A stretch of DNA of 64,000 nucleotides from Omphiscola glabra (GCA_964017045.1 OZ024794.1:8195099-8259098), one strand, 5' to 3'. Numbered from the stretch's first letter, positions 1 through 12,191 are shown. The notes: generated from the sequence alone by a model not told the origin. Translations and numbers: made by a program.

Positions 1-130
1 AACAACGGAACAAAAGCCTACAAATAAAACTAAAAGCAGAGAAGTTTTTATTATCTTGCAAGGAAAGATAACTTAATGTAAAAAGATATAAACGCCGGTA
101 CCAACGGAATCTATTTCTTGAACAAAGCTA

Positions 131-290
131 TGATCACTTCCCTCCCCTTGTGATCACTTCCCTCCCCTTGCGATCACTTCCCTCCCCTTGTGATCACTTT
201 ACTCACCTTGTGATTTTTTCTCTCTCCTTGTGATATTTTCATTAAACATTGCAATCGCTTCACTCTCTTTATGATCTCTTCACTCTCATT
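131..290. repeat. 20-bp minisatellite
   Basis: The unit tgatcacttccctccccttg is repeated head to tail from 131 to 240. Copies then decay until about 290. The first three copies are nearly identical. Confidence 0.9.
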
Positions 291-359
291 GACATATTAT
301 CTGATTGAACATTTGGTATAACCTAATCTGAATGTTTATACTTTGATTTCATATACAGA

Positions 360-833
360 TCATTGCCTGCTCTCTGACTGCTCTTGTGGATACACTCAGA
401 TAATTGATTGCTCTTGTGGATACACACATCTCATTGGCTGCTCTTGTGGATACACTCAGCTCATTGACCTCTTATAGTGGATACACTCAGCTCATTGACT
501 GCTCTTGTGGATACACTCAACTTATTGACTGCTTTTGTGGATACACTCAGCTCATTGCATGCTCTCTGACTGCTCTTGTGGATACACTCAGATCATTGTT
601 TGCTCTCTGACTGCTCTTGTGGGTTCACTCAGATAATTGATTGCTCTTGTGGATACACTCAACTTATTGACCACATATTGTGGATACACTCAGCTCATTG
701 ACTGTTCTTGTGGATACATTTAGATCACTGAATACTCTTTTGGATTCCCCCAACCCATTAACTTCTCTTGTGGATACACTCAGATCATTGAATGTTCTTG
801 TGGGTTCCCCTTGAGCTCATTGACTGCTCTTGA
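360..833. repeat. 30-bp minisatellite
   Basis: About 15 diverged copies of a 30-bp unit built from ctgctcttgtggatacac followed by tcagatcattga. Some copies are shortened or carry gggttc in place of ggatac. A 68-codon open frame inside it (404-610) is a product of the repeat. Confidence 0.9.
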
Positions 834-1380
834 TGACAGACTGACCCGGTCATTCGAAACTAGACATCGACGGGGGTTCATCCTCGCTGGTCCCATTGAG
901 TTTTGTCATTCAATCTGACCCTCAGCTGTCTGCTGACCCACGACACACTGATTGCCGGCTATCGGGACCTGTCGATCTCAGCGCTCAATGAGGACATCTC
1001 GGGTTTGAAGCCATATTTGCTCAGTATAACATCACTTTCTCAGTCCGCTGCCCGGACATTCAGATTTTAGACCGAGTAAATAGTCGGCGCTCTTTGAATG
1101 TGGGCAAACATAATTGTAAAATGTTGACTAACTAAAATTACTTGGGTTTTACAATCAATGAAGTCACTTGATCGTTTTTTGTTCCCCCTTTTGTTTGATT
1201 GTAGCAGTTGGAGAGAGTAAATTCTTCAGAAATAGTGGACAATCAAGTCTGCAGCATGCATCTCCTACCTGTTGAGCTACATAGCGGTGTGGTTCAACAT
1301 CTGATAAGTCAAAAATACTGTACGCTAATTTGTGCAAGCCAAAAGTAAAGCGAAATAAATTATTTCTTGCAAAATGGCCA
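834..1380. other. Unassigned spacer with a GC-richer patch
   Basis: The stretch from about 840 to 1075 is visibly richer in G+C than its surroundings. It holds a stop-free forward stretch of 51 codons (915-1070) that reads in part THDTLIAGYRDLSISAL. I do not recognise it, and it has no start codon or splice context that I trust. The rest is AT-rich with no feature. Confidence 0.3.
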
Positions 1381-1885
1381 GTCGGTTAAATTTCTTATCA
1401 CGTTTGACCAGCGGGTAAATTATAGGCCGGTTATATTTCACGTCACGTTTGACCAGTGGTTAAACTATAGGTCATCTACTTCATAGCCATTTGACCAGTG
1501 GTTAAACTATAGGTCATCTACTTCATAGCCATTTGACCAGTGGTTAAACTATAGGTCATCTACTTCATAGCCATTGGACCAGTGGTTAAACTATAGGTCA
1601 TCTACTTCATAGCCATTTGACCAGTGGTTAAACTATAGGTCATCTACTTCATAGCCATTTGACCAGTGGTTAAACTATAGGTCATCTACTTCATAGCCAT
1701 TTGACCAGTGGTTAAACTATAGGTCATCTACTTCATAGCCATTTGACCAGTGGTTAAACTATAGGTCATCTACTGCATAGCCATTTTACCAGTGATTAAA
1801 CTATAGGTCAGCTATAATCCATAACCATTTATCCAGTGATTAATATATAAGTCAACTATAGTTCACATCACGTACCACAAGTGGT
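1381..1885. repeat. 42-bp minisatellite
   Basis: Units begin gaccagtggttaaactatag and continue with gtcatctacttcatagccat. Starts fall at 1451, 1493, 1535 and so on at exact 42-bp steps to about 1828. The central copies are nearly identical. Flanking copies (1381-1450 and 1829-1885) are degenerate, so divergence rises toward the edges. Confidence 0.95.
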
Positions 1886-1997
1886 TCAAATATTTATTTG
1901 CAATCTTTTAAAACAACTTGTAAAGATGCTCTAGTGTAACTCTTCATTGTAGTGCGACTTAGCCAGAATAGGAAATGAATCCTTTTACTTTGATTTT

Positions 1998-4900
1998 ATA
2001 AGTGATGTTATTAGGGATGTTATTAGTGACGTTATAAGAGATGCAATAAGGGATGTTATAAGTGATGTTATTAGGGATGTTATTAGTGATGTTATAAGAG
2101 ATGCAATAAGTGATGTTATAAGTGATGTTATAAGAGATGTTATAAGAGATGCAATAAGTGATGTTATTAGTGATGTTATAAGAGATGCAATAAGTGATGT
2201 TATAAGTGATGTTATAAGTGATGTTATAAGAGATGTTATAAGAGATGCAATAAGTGATGTCATAAGTGATGTTATAACAGATGCAATAAGTGATGTTATT
2301 AGTGATGTTATAAGAGATGCAATAAGTGATGTTATAAGTGATGTTATAAGAGATGCAATAAGTGATGTTATAAGTGATGTTATAAGAGATGCAATAAGTG
2401 ATGTTATTAGTGATATTATAAGAGATGCAATAAGTGATGTTATTAGTGATGTTATAAATGATGCAATAAGTGATGTTATTAGTGATGTTATAAGAGATGC
2501 AATAAGTGATGTTATAAGTGATGTTATAAGAGATGCAATAAGTGATGTTATAAGTGATGTTATTAGTGATGTTATAAGAGATGCAATAAGTGATGTTATT
2601 AGTGATGTTATAAGAGATGCAATAAGTGATGTTATTAGTGATGTTATAAGAGATGCAATAAGTGATGTTATAAGTGATGTTATAAATGATGCAATAAGTG
2701 ATGTTATTAGTGATGTTATAAGAGATGCAATAAGTGATGTTATAAGTGATGTTATTAGTGATGTTATAAGAGATGCAATAAGTGATGTTATTAGTGATGT
2801 TATAAGAGATGCAATAAGTGATGTTATAAGTGATGTTATAAATGATGCAATAAGTGATGTTATAAGAGATGCAATAAGTGAGGTTATAAGTGATGTTATT
2901 AGTGATGTTATAAGAGATGCAATAAGTGATGTTATTAGTGATGTTATTAGTGATGTTATAAGAGATGCAATAAGTGATGTTATAAGTGATGTTATTAGTG
3001 AGGTTATAAGAGATGCAATAAGTGATGTTATTAGTGATGTTATAAGAGATGCAACAAGTGATGTTATAAGAGATGCAATAAGTGATGTTATTAGTGATGT
3101 TATAAGAGATGCAATAAGTGATGTTATTAGTTATGTTATAAGAGATGCAATAAGTGATGTTATTAGTGATGTTATAAGAGATGCAATAAGTGATGTTATA
3201 AGTGATGTTATAAGTGATGTTATAAATGATGCTATAAGTGATGTTATTAGTGATGTTATAAGAGATGCAATAAGTGATGTTATAAGTGATGTTATTAGTG
3301 ATGTTATAAGTGATGTTATTAGTGATGTTATAAGAGATGCAATAAGTTATGTTATAAGTGATGTTATTAGTGATGTTATTAGTGATGTTATAAGATATGC
3401 AATAAGTGATGTTATAAGTGATATTATTAGTGATGTTATTAGTGATGTTATAAGAGATGCAATAAGTGATGTTATAAGTGATGTTATAAGTGATGTTATT
3501 AGTGATGTTATAAGAGATGCAATAAGTGATGTTATAAGTGATGTTATTAGTGATGTTATAAGAGATGCAATAAGTGATGTTATAAATGATGCAATAAGTG
3601 ATGTTATTAGTGATGTTATAAGAGATGCAATAAGTGATGTTATAAGTGATGTTATAAATTATGCAATAAGTGATGTTATTAGTGATGTTATAAGAGATGC
3701 AATAAGTGATGTTATAAGTGATGTTATAAATGATGCAATAAGTGATGTTATAAGTGATGTTATTAGTGATGTTATAAGAGATGCAATAAGTGATGTTATA
3801 AGTGATGTTATAAGAGATGCAATAAGTGATGTTATAAGTGATGTTATTAGTGATGTTATAAGAGATGCAATAAGTGATGTTATTAGTGATGTTATAAGAG
3901 ATGCAATAAGTGATGTTATAAGTAATGTTATAAATGATGCAATAAGTGATGTTATTAGTGATGTTATAAGAGATGCAATAAGTGATGTTATAAGTGATGT
4001 TATAAATGATGCAATAAGTGATGTTATAAGTGATGTTATTAGTGATGTTATAAGAGATGCAATAAGTTATGTTATAAGTGATGTTATAAGAGATGCAATA
4101 AGTGATGTTATAAGTGATGTTATTAGTGATGTTATAAGAGATCCAATAAGTGATGTTATTAGTGATGTTATAAGAGATGCAATAAGTGATGTTATAAGTG
4201 ATGTTATAAATGATGCAATAAGTGATGTTATTAGTGATGTTATAAGAGATGCAATAAGTGATGTTATAAGTGATGTTATTAGTGATGTTATAACTGATGC
4301 AATAAGTGATGTTATTAGTGATGTTATAAGAGATGCAATAAGTGATGTTATAAGTGATGTTATAAGAGATGCAATAAGTGATGCTATAAGTGATGTTATT
4401 AGTGATGTTATAAGAGATGCAATAAGTGATGTTATTAGTGATGTTATAAGAGATGCAATAAGTGATTTTATAAGTGATGTTATAAATGATGCAATAAGTG
4501 ATGTTATTAGTGATGTTATAAGAGATGCAATAAGTGATGTTATAAGTGATGTTATAAGAGATGCAATAAGTGATGTTACTAGTGATGTTATAAGAGATGC
4601 AATAAGTGATGTTATAAGTGATGTTATAAATGATGCAATAAGTGATGTTATTAGTGATGTTACAAGAGATGCAATAAGTGATGTTATAAGTAATGTTATA
4701 AATGATGCAATAAGTGATGTTATTAGTGATGTTGTAAGAGATGCAATAAGTGCTGTTATAAGTGATGTTATAAATGATGCAATAAGTGATGTTATAAGTG
4801 ATGTTATTAGTGATGTTATAAGAGATGCAATAAGTGATGTTATAAGTGATGTTATAAGAGATGCAATAAGTGATGTTATAAGTGATGTTATTAGTAATGT

Positions 4901-5786
4901 TATAAGAGATGCAATAAGTGATGTTATTAGTGATGTTATAAGAGATGCAATAAGTGATGTTATAAGTGATGTTATAAATGATGCAATAAGTGATGTTATT
5001 AGTGATGTTATAAGAGATGCAATAAGTGATGTTATTAGTGATGTTATAAGAGATGCAATAAGTGATGTTATAAGTGATGTTATAAGAGATGCAATAAGTG
5101 ATGTTATAAGTGATGTTATTAGTGATGTTATAAGAGATGCAATAAGTGATGTTATTAGTGATGTTATAAGAGATGCAATAAGTGATGTTATAAGTGATGT
5201 TATAAATGATGCAATAAGTGATGTTATTAGTGATGTTATAAGAGATGCAATAAGTGATGTTATAAGTGATGTTATAAGAGATGCAATAAGTGATGTTACT
5301 AGTGATGTTATAAGAGATGCAATAAGTGATGTTATAAGTGATGTTATAAGAGATGCAATAAGTGATGTTATTAGTGATGTTATAAGAGATGCAATAAGTG
5401 ATGTTATAAGTGATGTTATAAGAGATGCAATAAGTGATGTTATAAGTGATGTTATTAGTGATGTTATAAGAGATGCAATAAGTGATGTTATAAGAGATGC
5501 AATAAGTGATGTTATTAGTGATGTTATAAGAGATGCAATAAGTGATGTTATTAGTGATGTTATAAGAGATGCAATAAGTGATGTTATAAGTGATGTTATA
5601 AATGATGCAATAAGTGATGTTATTAGTGATGTTATAAGAGATGCAATAAGTGATGTTATAAGTGATGTTATTAGTGATGTTATAAATGATGCAATAAGTG
5701 ATGTTATTAGTGATGTTACAAGAGATGCAATAAGTGATGTTATAAGTAGTGCGATAAGTGATGTCATAATTGATGTTATGAGTGTG
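1998..5786. repeat. 12-bp minisatellite, 3.8 kb, with 36- and 48-bp higher-order pattern
   Basis: About 316 copies of a 12-bp monomer. Three common variants are agtgatgttata, agtgatgttatt and agagatgcaata. They follow each other in blocks of three or four, so the gcaata variant recurs every 24-48 bp and gives a higher-order repeat. Twelve is a multiple of three and the main variants lack in-frame stops in two reverse-strand frames. This leaves a 1283-codon reverse frame (1959-5810) reading YNIT/YCIS tetrapeptides and a 582-codon frame reading SLIT/SLIA. I see no signal peptide, domain or unique coding sequence at either end, so I treat both as non-coding. Confidence 0.95.
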
Positions 5787-6031
5787 TGAAGCACCTGAAG
5801 AACTTGACAAATCAATTATTTTTTGTGTGTACCATATCTAATAAGCCGAATGATTCCTTATTTCACTGTTTTTACAACTTGCCACTACAATGATAAATAC
5901 TACAATATTCCAGGTACAGAAACAATGACTTGCTGTATAATAAATCACTGCTTGGGCAAGAAGTGAATACACAAAAATATTTTGACAATGTCCAATTCTC
6001 CATCGTCACCAATGGTATTTTAAACAATGGG

Positions 6032-6665
6032 GTGTCCAGAGTAACTCCCAGTCCCCATGCCACACCGGTGTGTCCGGAGTAACTCCCATTACCCATGCCA
6101 CACCGGTGTGTCTGGAGTAAATACCATTCCCCATGCCACACCGATGTGTCTGGAGTAACTCTCATTCCCCATGCCACACCGGTGTGTCTGGAGTAACTCT
6201 CATTCCCCATGCCACACCGGTGTGTCCGGAGTAACTCCCATTCCCCATACCACACCAATGTGTCTGGAGTAACTCCCATTCCCCATGCCACTCCGGTGTG
6301 TCCGGAGTAACTCCCATTCCCCATCCCACACCGGTGTGTCTGGAGTAACTCTCATTCCCAATGCCACACCGGTGTGTCCGGAGTAACTCCCATTCCCCAT
6401 GCCACACCGGTGTGTCTGGAGTAACTCCCATTCCCGATGCCACACCGGTGTGTCCGGAGTAACTCCCATTCCCCATCCCACACCAGTGTGTCTGGAGTAA
6501 CTCCCATTCCCCATGCCACACCGGTGTGTCCGGAGTAACTCCCATTCCCCATCCCACACCGGTGTGTCTGGAGTAACTCCCATTCCCCATGCCACACCGG
6601 TGTGTCCGGAGTAACTCCCATTCCCCATGCCACACCGATGTGTCCGGAGTAACTCCCATTCCCCA
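6032..6665. repeat. 38-bp minisatellite with palindromic core
   Basis: About 17 copies of a unit containing ggagtaactcccattcccc, then atgccacaccggtgtgtc. Each full copy carries the perfect 12-bp palindrome cacaccggtgtg. From about 6229 onward tccgga and tctgga alternate from copy to copy, giving a 76-bp dimer period. The reverse-strand open frames of 104-165 codons are by-products of the repeat. Confidence 0.95.
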
Positions 6666-6714
6666 TTATGTGTATATTAAAACCAATAGTATTTATTCCT
6701 GTCTTTAACGTTCT

Positions 6715-6843
6715 CTATTCACATCGTGATATCGACATATTTGACCCCAGCACTTTTCTATTCACATCGTGATATGGACACATTTGACACCAGCCCTTGT
6801 CTATTCACATCGTGATATCGACATATTTGAACCCAGCTCCTCT
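6715..6843. repeat. 43-bp tandem repeat, 3 copies
   Basis: Units start at 6715, 6758 and 6801 with ctattcacatcgtgatat, followed by cgacatatttgaccccagc. Each contains the short inverted repeat tcac-atc-gtga. Confidence 0.9.
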
Positions 6844-9100
6844 TTAAACCACACAACACAAAGTGTAACCTCGCCGTGGTGGTCCTGTCTTTCCTCATCC
6901 GATGGCGCAAACCTCTCAACAATTCTCATTTCGTCCCGAGCCTTTGTTTTGCCAAAGATTATCAACTTCTCTTATCCGTTTCCTTCGCATTTCAAAACAT
7001 AAGCCATTACCGCGCACCGCGCTCCAATCACAGGTTGATTCTGCGCCCCAACACCCCCGCACCCAAGCACCCCACCCAAAGTCTCAAATATTTTCCTTCG
7101 TTCGTCTGCCTGACGCACTCTCTCTCTCTTTGATCCGTTTATCATTCAGCTTTAACCTTTGTGCCCTCTTTCCTTTATCATCTCCCCCCAGACCGCCTCT
7201 AGGTGTCTAATGAGCACGGTAATAAGATTGAGTTTGCTTCATTCCGGTCGTGACGCCATAATTGGAAAAAAACAATCGTCCCGGTCCGGCGTCCGACGTG
7301 AATGCACAGGGTGGCGGGATGAGACACAATCTGGCCTGGTAAGTCTCCATCGATCACCGGCTCTGTATGGTAGCAATTACCAGCCAAATTTGCCCCCCAA
7401 CCTACAGCTATCAGAGTTTCTAGGAGACCTTAGACATAACTTAGCCACCACTCAAGGCAGCGAGTTTGGTGTATTTTTTTCAAAGTATGAAAAGAACGTG
7501 TTATTGTGAAACTGTGGAACATGATGGCTGTACCGCAGCTCAGTGGATAAAACAAACGTGTTCCAGCGTATGACTTGGTGTGGATTTGTTTGTTGATTGT
7601 TGTTTTTGTTTGTTGTTTGTATTTAAACCAACACTAAACGTTTATTTTGCCATTAAGCGTTATATTTATGACCTTAGTTGAACAAACGATATAAACTAGG
7701 TATATAAAATATTTATCAGTAATTCCATGATCTATTGTTTTCTTGGATATGTGGATTAAGCCATAAACCAAATTTCTTTTACGAACTATTTTGTTCAGAT
7801 TACGATTTCAGTTATTAGACTTAGGACTCGACGAATGTCCAAAAAAAAAATTGTTACGGAAAAAAAGAAGGTACATCTCAAGTGTGATACATTCTATCGT
7901 GACCAAATGGGGATATCAGGATTTTCCAGGATTTCAAATATGTGATTCTCGTGATAGGATAACTCTACTTTAACTTCCACGAAATATTTTAATCTGCTAG
8001 CCACTGACTACTCAGATTATCCTGTGTTGGCCGCGACATATGTTTTAGCGTTATCTCCACCGCCAATTATATTTGAATTATTTAAATGTTATTTAAACAT
8101 ATAAAAATGTAGTGTGAAATAACTTATGAGGAAATGTTGAATTTTAACGCTGTAACGAAGTCTGACACAGTAAATAATGTTCGTTGATCTAGTTGACCTA
8201 ATTAAATGTGTCAGTTTCAAAAATATTTTACAATTATCCTCTTCAGAAGTGATCCGTGCAATCGAAACAAACTTTAAAAAAAATTAAGTCTGATAAACAG
8301 CCAAGATCTTTGGGTCTCAACACATTGTCGCATATCAATGACTTTGATGCGTAGTTCATCTTTAGTTAACGATCTGCAGCTATGGAATGATCTTTGGTCT
8401 TCAAATTCTAGATCGATGAGTCGGAGCCATTTCTCAAACTCCAAATCCAGTGAATACAATTGTTGATTTTAGCGTGATAAGAACAGGGTATAATGTATTT
8501 TAAAGTACTGTGTTTTTAAATTTGCTCTAAAAAAACAATAAACAAATGCGGCATGAAAAAAAGAAACAGAAATTTAGCTCCAAAGTCAATTATTGGGGTG
8601 GGGTTGTAATAAAAGTCATCGTGATCATTCTCACTAGATATATATTCTTTTGTAGCGCTAAAAGAAATCAAAATACACTTCAAAGCGATTAAAACCTTTC
8701 TTACATTTCTGTCGAAAGAATTCCGCTAAAATAGGAACGGAAATTCCTTATTATACACATCATTGTGCTCTAAACTATGATAGGATGATAACAGCGGCTA
8801 TCGAGCTCTCAACACCAAATTCACTCTACATTGTACTGAAAACTCGTTCCAGACATTACTCAGCTGATATGATTTGACATTTGCCATCTTTACAAGGTCA
8901 CTTCTTTCCACAAACGACCACTTACTGCCACAACCTGCCGTATTTTACCGTATCGCAGGGGAACATCTCCGATTGAATTATTATATGTTTATGAAGTCTG
9001 ATGCTACACAGGCGCCCTCCAGCTGTGGACGAGGCATCTACCCATGATTGCAAACATTTAATCTTAACGCATTGACAAATGCCATTTCGGAAGTTGAAGA
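6844..9100. other. Unassigned spacer; possible exon edge near 7339
   Basis: There is no recognisable gene. A forward open frame runs from about 7159 to 7509 (116 codons, no known motif). At 7337-7344 the sequence ctg|gtaagt is a textbook 5' splice donor, so a short exon could end there, but no partner acceptor or homology supports it. The stretch from 7060 to 7200 is pyrimidine-rich. From 7510 to 9100 the DNA is AT-rich, and the small open frames there have no recognisable domain. Confidence 0.25.
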
Positions 9101-9352
9101 GCGTACCAAGCATGGTGGATACATGAATAGTGTACCAAGCATGGTTGGAACATGGATAGCGTATCAAGCATGGTTGGAACATGGATAGCATACCAAGCAT
9201 GGTGGATACATGAATAGTGTATCAAGCATGGTTGGAACATGGATAGCGTATCAAGCATGGTTGGAACATGGATAGCGTACCAAGCATGGTGGATACATAT
9301 ATACTGTATCAAGCAAGGTTGGAACATGGATAGCGTATCAAACTTGAGTGAG
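9101..9352. repeat. 29-bp minisatellite with 87-bp trimer period
   Basis: The unit accaagcatggttggaaca plus tggatagcgt recurs every 29 bp. Every third copy has ggtggataca in place of ggttggaaca, so the higher-order unit is 87 bp. This is why the reverse frames stay open. Confidence 0.9.
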
Positions 9353-9586
9353 ACATGGATATAAAGAATGGATTTTAAAATGTATCGAATCACAGTTATG
9401 TTTGTTGCAATTAAGTTTTACTCCAGTGATCCTCAAACTGTAGAAGTTTGGTTTGATGAGAAAACAGACTAGTTCATATAAAAATACATTTATTTTATGA
9501 ATTATCATCTATCCTTAGGTCACCAAATGACAATAAATGAGATATTGTGAATACGGCACAAAATAATTTATAAAGATACATGTAAT

Positions 9587-10047
9587 AGTCTAAGAGTATC
9601 CCTGCCTAAATTTATCCCTGTATTAAAGTGTAAATCTTTGTAGTAGTGTAGCACTGTCTTAGATTATCTCTATATTAGAGTATCTCTGTCTAAGAGTATC
9701 CCTTTCTAAGAGTATCTCTGTACTAGAGTATTTCTGTCTTAGAGTATCTATGTCTTAGAGTATCTCTGTATTAGAGAATGTCTGTCTTAGAGTATCTCTG
9801 TCTTAGAGTATCTTTGTCTAAGCGTATCTTGTATAAGAGTACCCCTGTCTAAGAGTATACCTGTCTAAGAGCATCCCTGTCTAAGAATATACCTGTCTAA
9901 GAACATCCCTGTCTAAGAGCATCTCTATCTAATAGCATCCCTGTCTAAGAGTATACCAGTCTTAGAGCAGCCCTGTCTTAGAGTATCCCAGTCTTAGAGC
10001 AGCCCTGTCTAAGAGTATACCAGTCTTAGAGCAGCCCTGTCTTGGAA
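9587..10047. repeat. 16-bp minisatellite
   Basis: Variants of gtcttagagtatctct are repeated. Copies ending in atcccct, ataccag and gcagccct alternate in the right half. The left edge (9587-9650) is degenerate. Confidence 0.9.
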
Positions 10048-10754
10048 TACCTCTTCGTTTGTGTCAATAGTTTAAAACCTGAACAACGTTGCATAATCTA
10101 AATAGTTCATTTTCTTTACATTGGTTCCTTATTATGGTTACACATTTTGTTTCCCTCATCCATTTAGCCATATTTTCTTCTTTTTGTTTTGTTTTGTACT
10201 TTGTTGACACATATTATCAGATAACTTTTCCCTTGTGTTCATAGGTCTGTGACTGACTTTTCTGGTTCTAACCTTATTGACCTCGGCTTGGAGAGTTTGT
10301 GAAATTTTAAGATAGGTTCGTGAACTCCTTACTTTCCTTGAGTGGAGCGACAATAGTAGGGAGGGGGGATATAAGGTGGCCGAGACTTCCCCTGTTGACT
10401 TCATTTCCGGAGTGCTTTTGTATTGCTGACCTTACAAGACCCTAGTGTTTGGTGGGCTCCTTAACTTAAGAATTTTTAGTTATTACGACATTATTCTATC
10501 GTCCTACAATTATTCCTATACATTATAAGTTTTGCTCACGCCAAATATTTAACATTATTGATTACTTTAATTCTGGATAAAAAGGAATCGTTTAAATAAA
10601 TGGTTCGCTGTTATTTTCACTTGCATGACCATCGTTTGGTTTTTTTTAATGACTTCATCCCGTTGTTACATGTTGTTTTTTTTATAACGCGTTAAAGTAA
10701 TACATGTAACAAAAAGTGTGAACTTGTATACCAGCGCGTAACCATCTGTGAAAA
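10048..10754. other. Unassigned AT-rich spacer
   Basis: I see no repeat, gene or element. The 82-codon reverse open frame (10156-10404) has no recognisable domain and is low in complexity. Confidence 0.3.
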
Positions 10755-11250
10755 ATGTACTGCACTCAAGTCGGAGTTTTGTACAACTTTGTACTGCGTT
10801 CAAGTGGAGCTATGATAACTGTGTACTGCAATCAAGCCGGCATTACGTACATCATTGTACTGTACTCAAGTCGGAGTTTTGTACAATTTGTACTGCACTC
10901 AAGCCGTAGTTTTGTACAACTTTGTACTTCACTCAAGTCGGAGTTTTGTAACAACTTTATACTGCACTCCAGACGGAGTTTTGTACAACATTGTACTAAA
11001 CTCCAGAGGCGTAGCTAAGTGGGGACACTGGGCGTCAGACTAGTTTTGGGCGCCGAAATATACTTTGATATTAATTTATTGATTAAAATGATGGGTTTAA
11101 GAGTTGAAAAAAGAAAGGGATGATTTTTAAAATGAATCTTGCACCCGGCCGCCAAACACTCAAGCTACACCACTTCTGCACTCAAGCTGAAGATTTGTAC
11201 ACATTTCGCTGTATTGGTGCCAACTTTATGAACAACTTTGTGCTGCACTG
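10755..11250. repeat. 34-bp minisatellite, split by an insertion
   Basis: About eight diverged units resemble gtactgcactcaagtcgg followed by agttttgtacaacttt. The array stops near 11005 and resumes at about 11174 with ctgcactcaagctgaag, so the intervening 166 bp is an insertion. Confidence 0.85.
11007..11172. mobile_element. MITE with GGCGTAGCT-type ends, inserted in the 34-bp array
   Basis: The left end reads aggcgtagctaagtgg. The reverse complement of the right end reads agtggtgtagcttgag. These form imperfect terminal inverted repeats around an AT-rich core, with gggcgcc near the left end and ggccgcc near the right. Array units lie on both sides. I cannot assign a superfamily. Confidence 0.55.
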
Positions 11251-11635
11251 TTTCCGGAGTTATACTTTGACATGAGGACTCAAAATGTCCCTCTACCCAG
11301 ATGAGTGTACGTAATTCAGATATCTTGCTTGACGTGAACGCAATCTCCGTATAAAAAAAGGTGTTGTAGCATTGTGAGAATTTCAACAGACCTCAAGTAT
11401 ACAATATCTTTAATGTCATACCAGGTCAGGGAGGATAAGCTTATCTACTCCTTGAAACACGTCCTAATAGTTTTTTTTTTTTTAATTTTAAATCAAAATA
11501 ATCGCTTTATTCATCACCTCATTCCCTTTGGTCCCACCGTCCACCCGTTGTGTGGATTTCGTAAATATGTTCGCACCTTCCCACAAGCTAAATACGTTGG
11601 CAAGTAGAGGTGATGTAAGTTACCGAAAAGGATCA
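11251..11635. other. Unassigned spacer
   Basis: There is no supported gene. A poly-T tract lies at about 11469-11483. Short open frames show no motif. Confidence 0.3.
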
Positions 11636-11990
11636 TCTGTATTATGTATACTTCTGGCGGCTGGACAACAGGAGGGATCCTATCTGCCGACATTGCGGAG
11701 ACACTAGCGCACCTGCTGACCGAATGTCCCTCACTAGATGTCCCAATGGAAGCCAGGGCGGTTGGAGAACCCTATGTGAGGAAAATTTTGTATTGCTCAG
11801 CTCAGCAGATGGAGCTGGTAGCAATAGTACTAGCTGGGGTCATAAGAGAGTAATCTCAGACCCCCACCAGAATATGTGTGTTAGTTAGTATTATGTGAAT
11901 GAGTGTGATGTCACCCATGGATTACTTACCAATGTAAAATGACATCACATCCTTTTTCGTATATATCACTTATTGCTTTTCATAATAATA
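11636..11990 (+). pseudogene. LINE (non-LTR retrotransposon) 3' fragment: CCHC zinc-knuckle C-terminus and 3' UTR
   Basis: The forward sequence around 11660-11730 encodes RLDNRRDPICRHC in one frame. One base later it shifts to ETLAHLLTECPSLDVP in the next. Together these give the C-x2-C ... H-x4-C knuckle found at the C-terminus of many LINE ORF2 proteins, downstream of the reverse transcriptase. The shifted frame continues as PYVRKILYCSAQQMELV and stops at 11853. The polymerase and endonuclease are absent, so this is a 5'-truncated, frameshifted remnant. The following 140 bp, with a 10-bp inverted repeat, would be its 3' UTR. The family resemblance is from general knowledge and the clade is undetermined. 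Confidence 0.65.
11904..11949. repeat. Inverted repeat in the LINE 3' UTR
   Basis: tgtgatgtca at 11904-11913 is perfectly complementary to tgacatcaca at 11940-11949, with a 26-nt loop. A stem near the RNA 3' end could be a template-recognition structure, but this is inference only. Confidence 0.6.
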
Positions 11991-11994
11991 GTTT

Positions 11995-12142
11995 AGTAGC
12001 GTAGCTAGAGTTAGTGGCCCCCCCCCCGGGGATGGGTCAAGAACTGTGCCGCCCTTTTCCACGAAAATGCCGCCCCTCTAAATAAAGAAAAAAGTGCTGC
12101 CTGGGTCGGCCGCCCCCACAGCACCCCACTCCGTACGCCACC
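11995..12142. mobile_element. Second MITE with GGCGTAG-type ends
   Basis: The left end is agtagcgtagctagag. The reverse complement of the right end is ggtggcgtacggagt, an imperfect inverted pair. The body is rich in C and G and carries several gccgccc motifs. It shares its ends with the element at 11007 but not its core, and it abuts the LINE tail. Confidence 0.55.
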
Positions 12143-12191
12143 GAATAGAATCTAAACCTAAATGGGAGAAATATTTCCTTATTATCACTCT

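Noticed and set aside
1959..5810. A 1283-codon reverse open frame as a giant repeat protein
   Set aside because: The frame consists almost wholly of 12-bp repeat translation. A second reverse frame stays open for hundreds of codons over the same DNA, and neither end has a unique domain or signal peptide.
8274..8459. Reverse open frame with DLEFEDQRSFHSCRSLTKDE as a transposase or gag fragment
   Set aside because: It looks non-random, but I cannot match it to any family and it is only 61 codons long.
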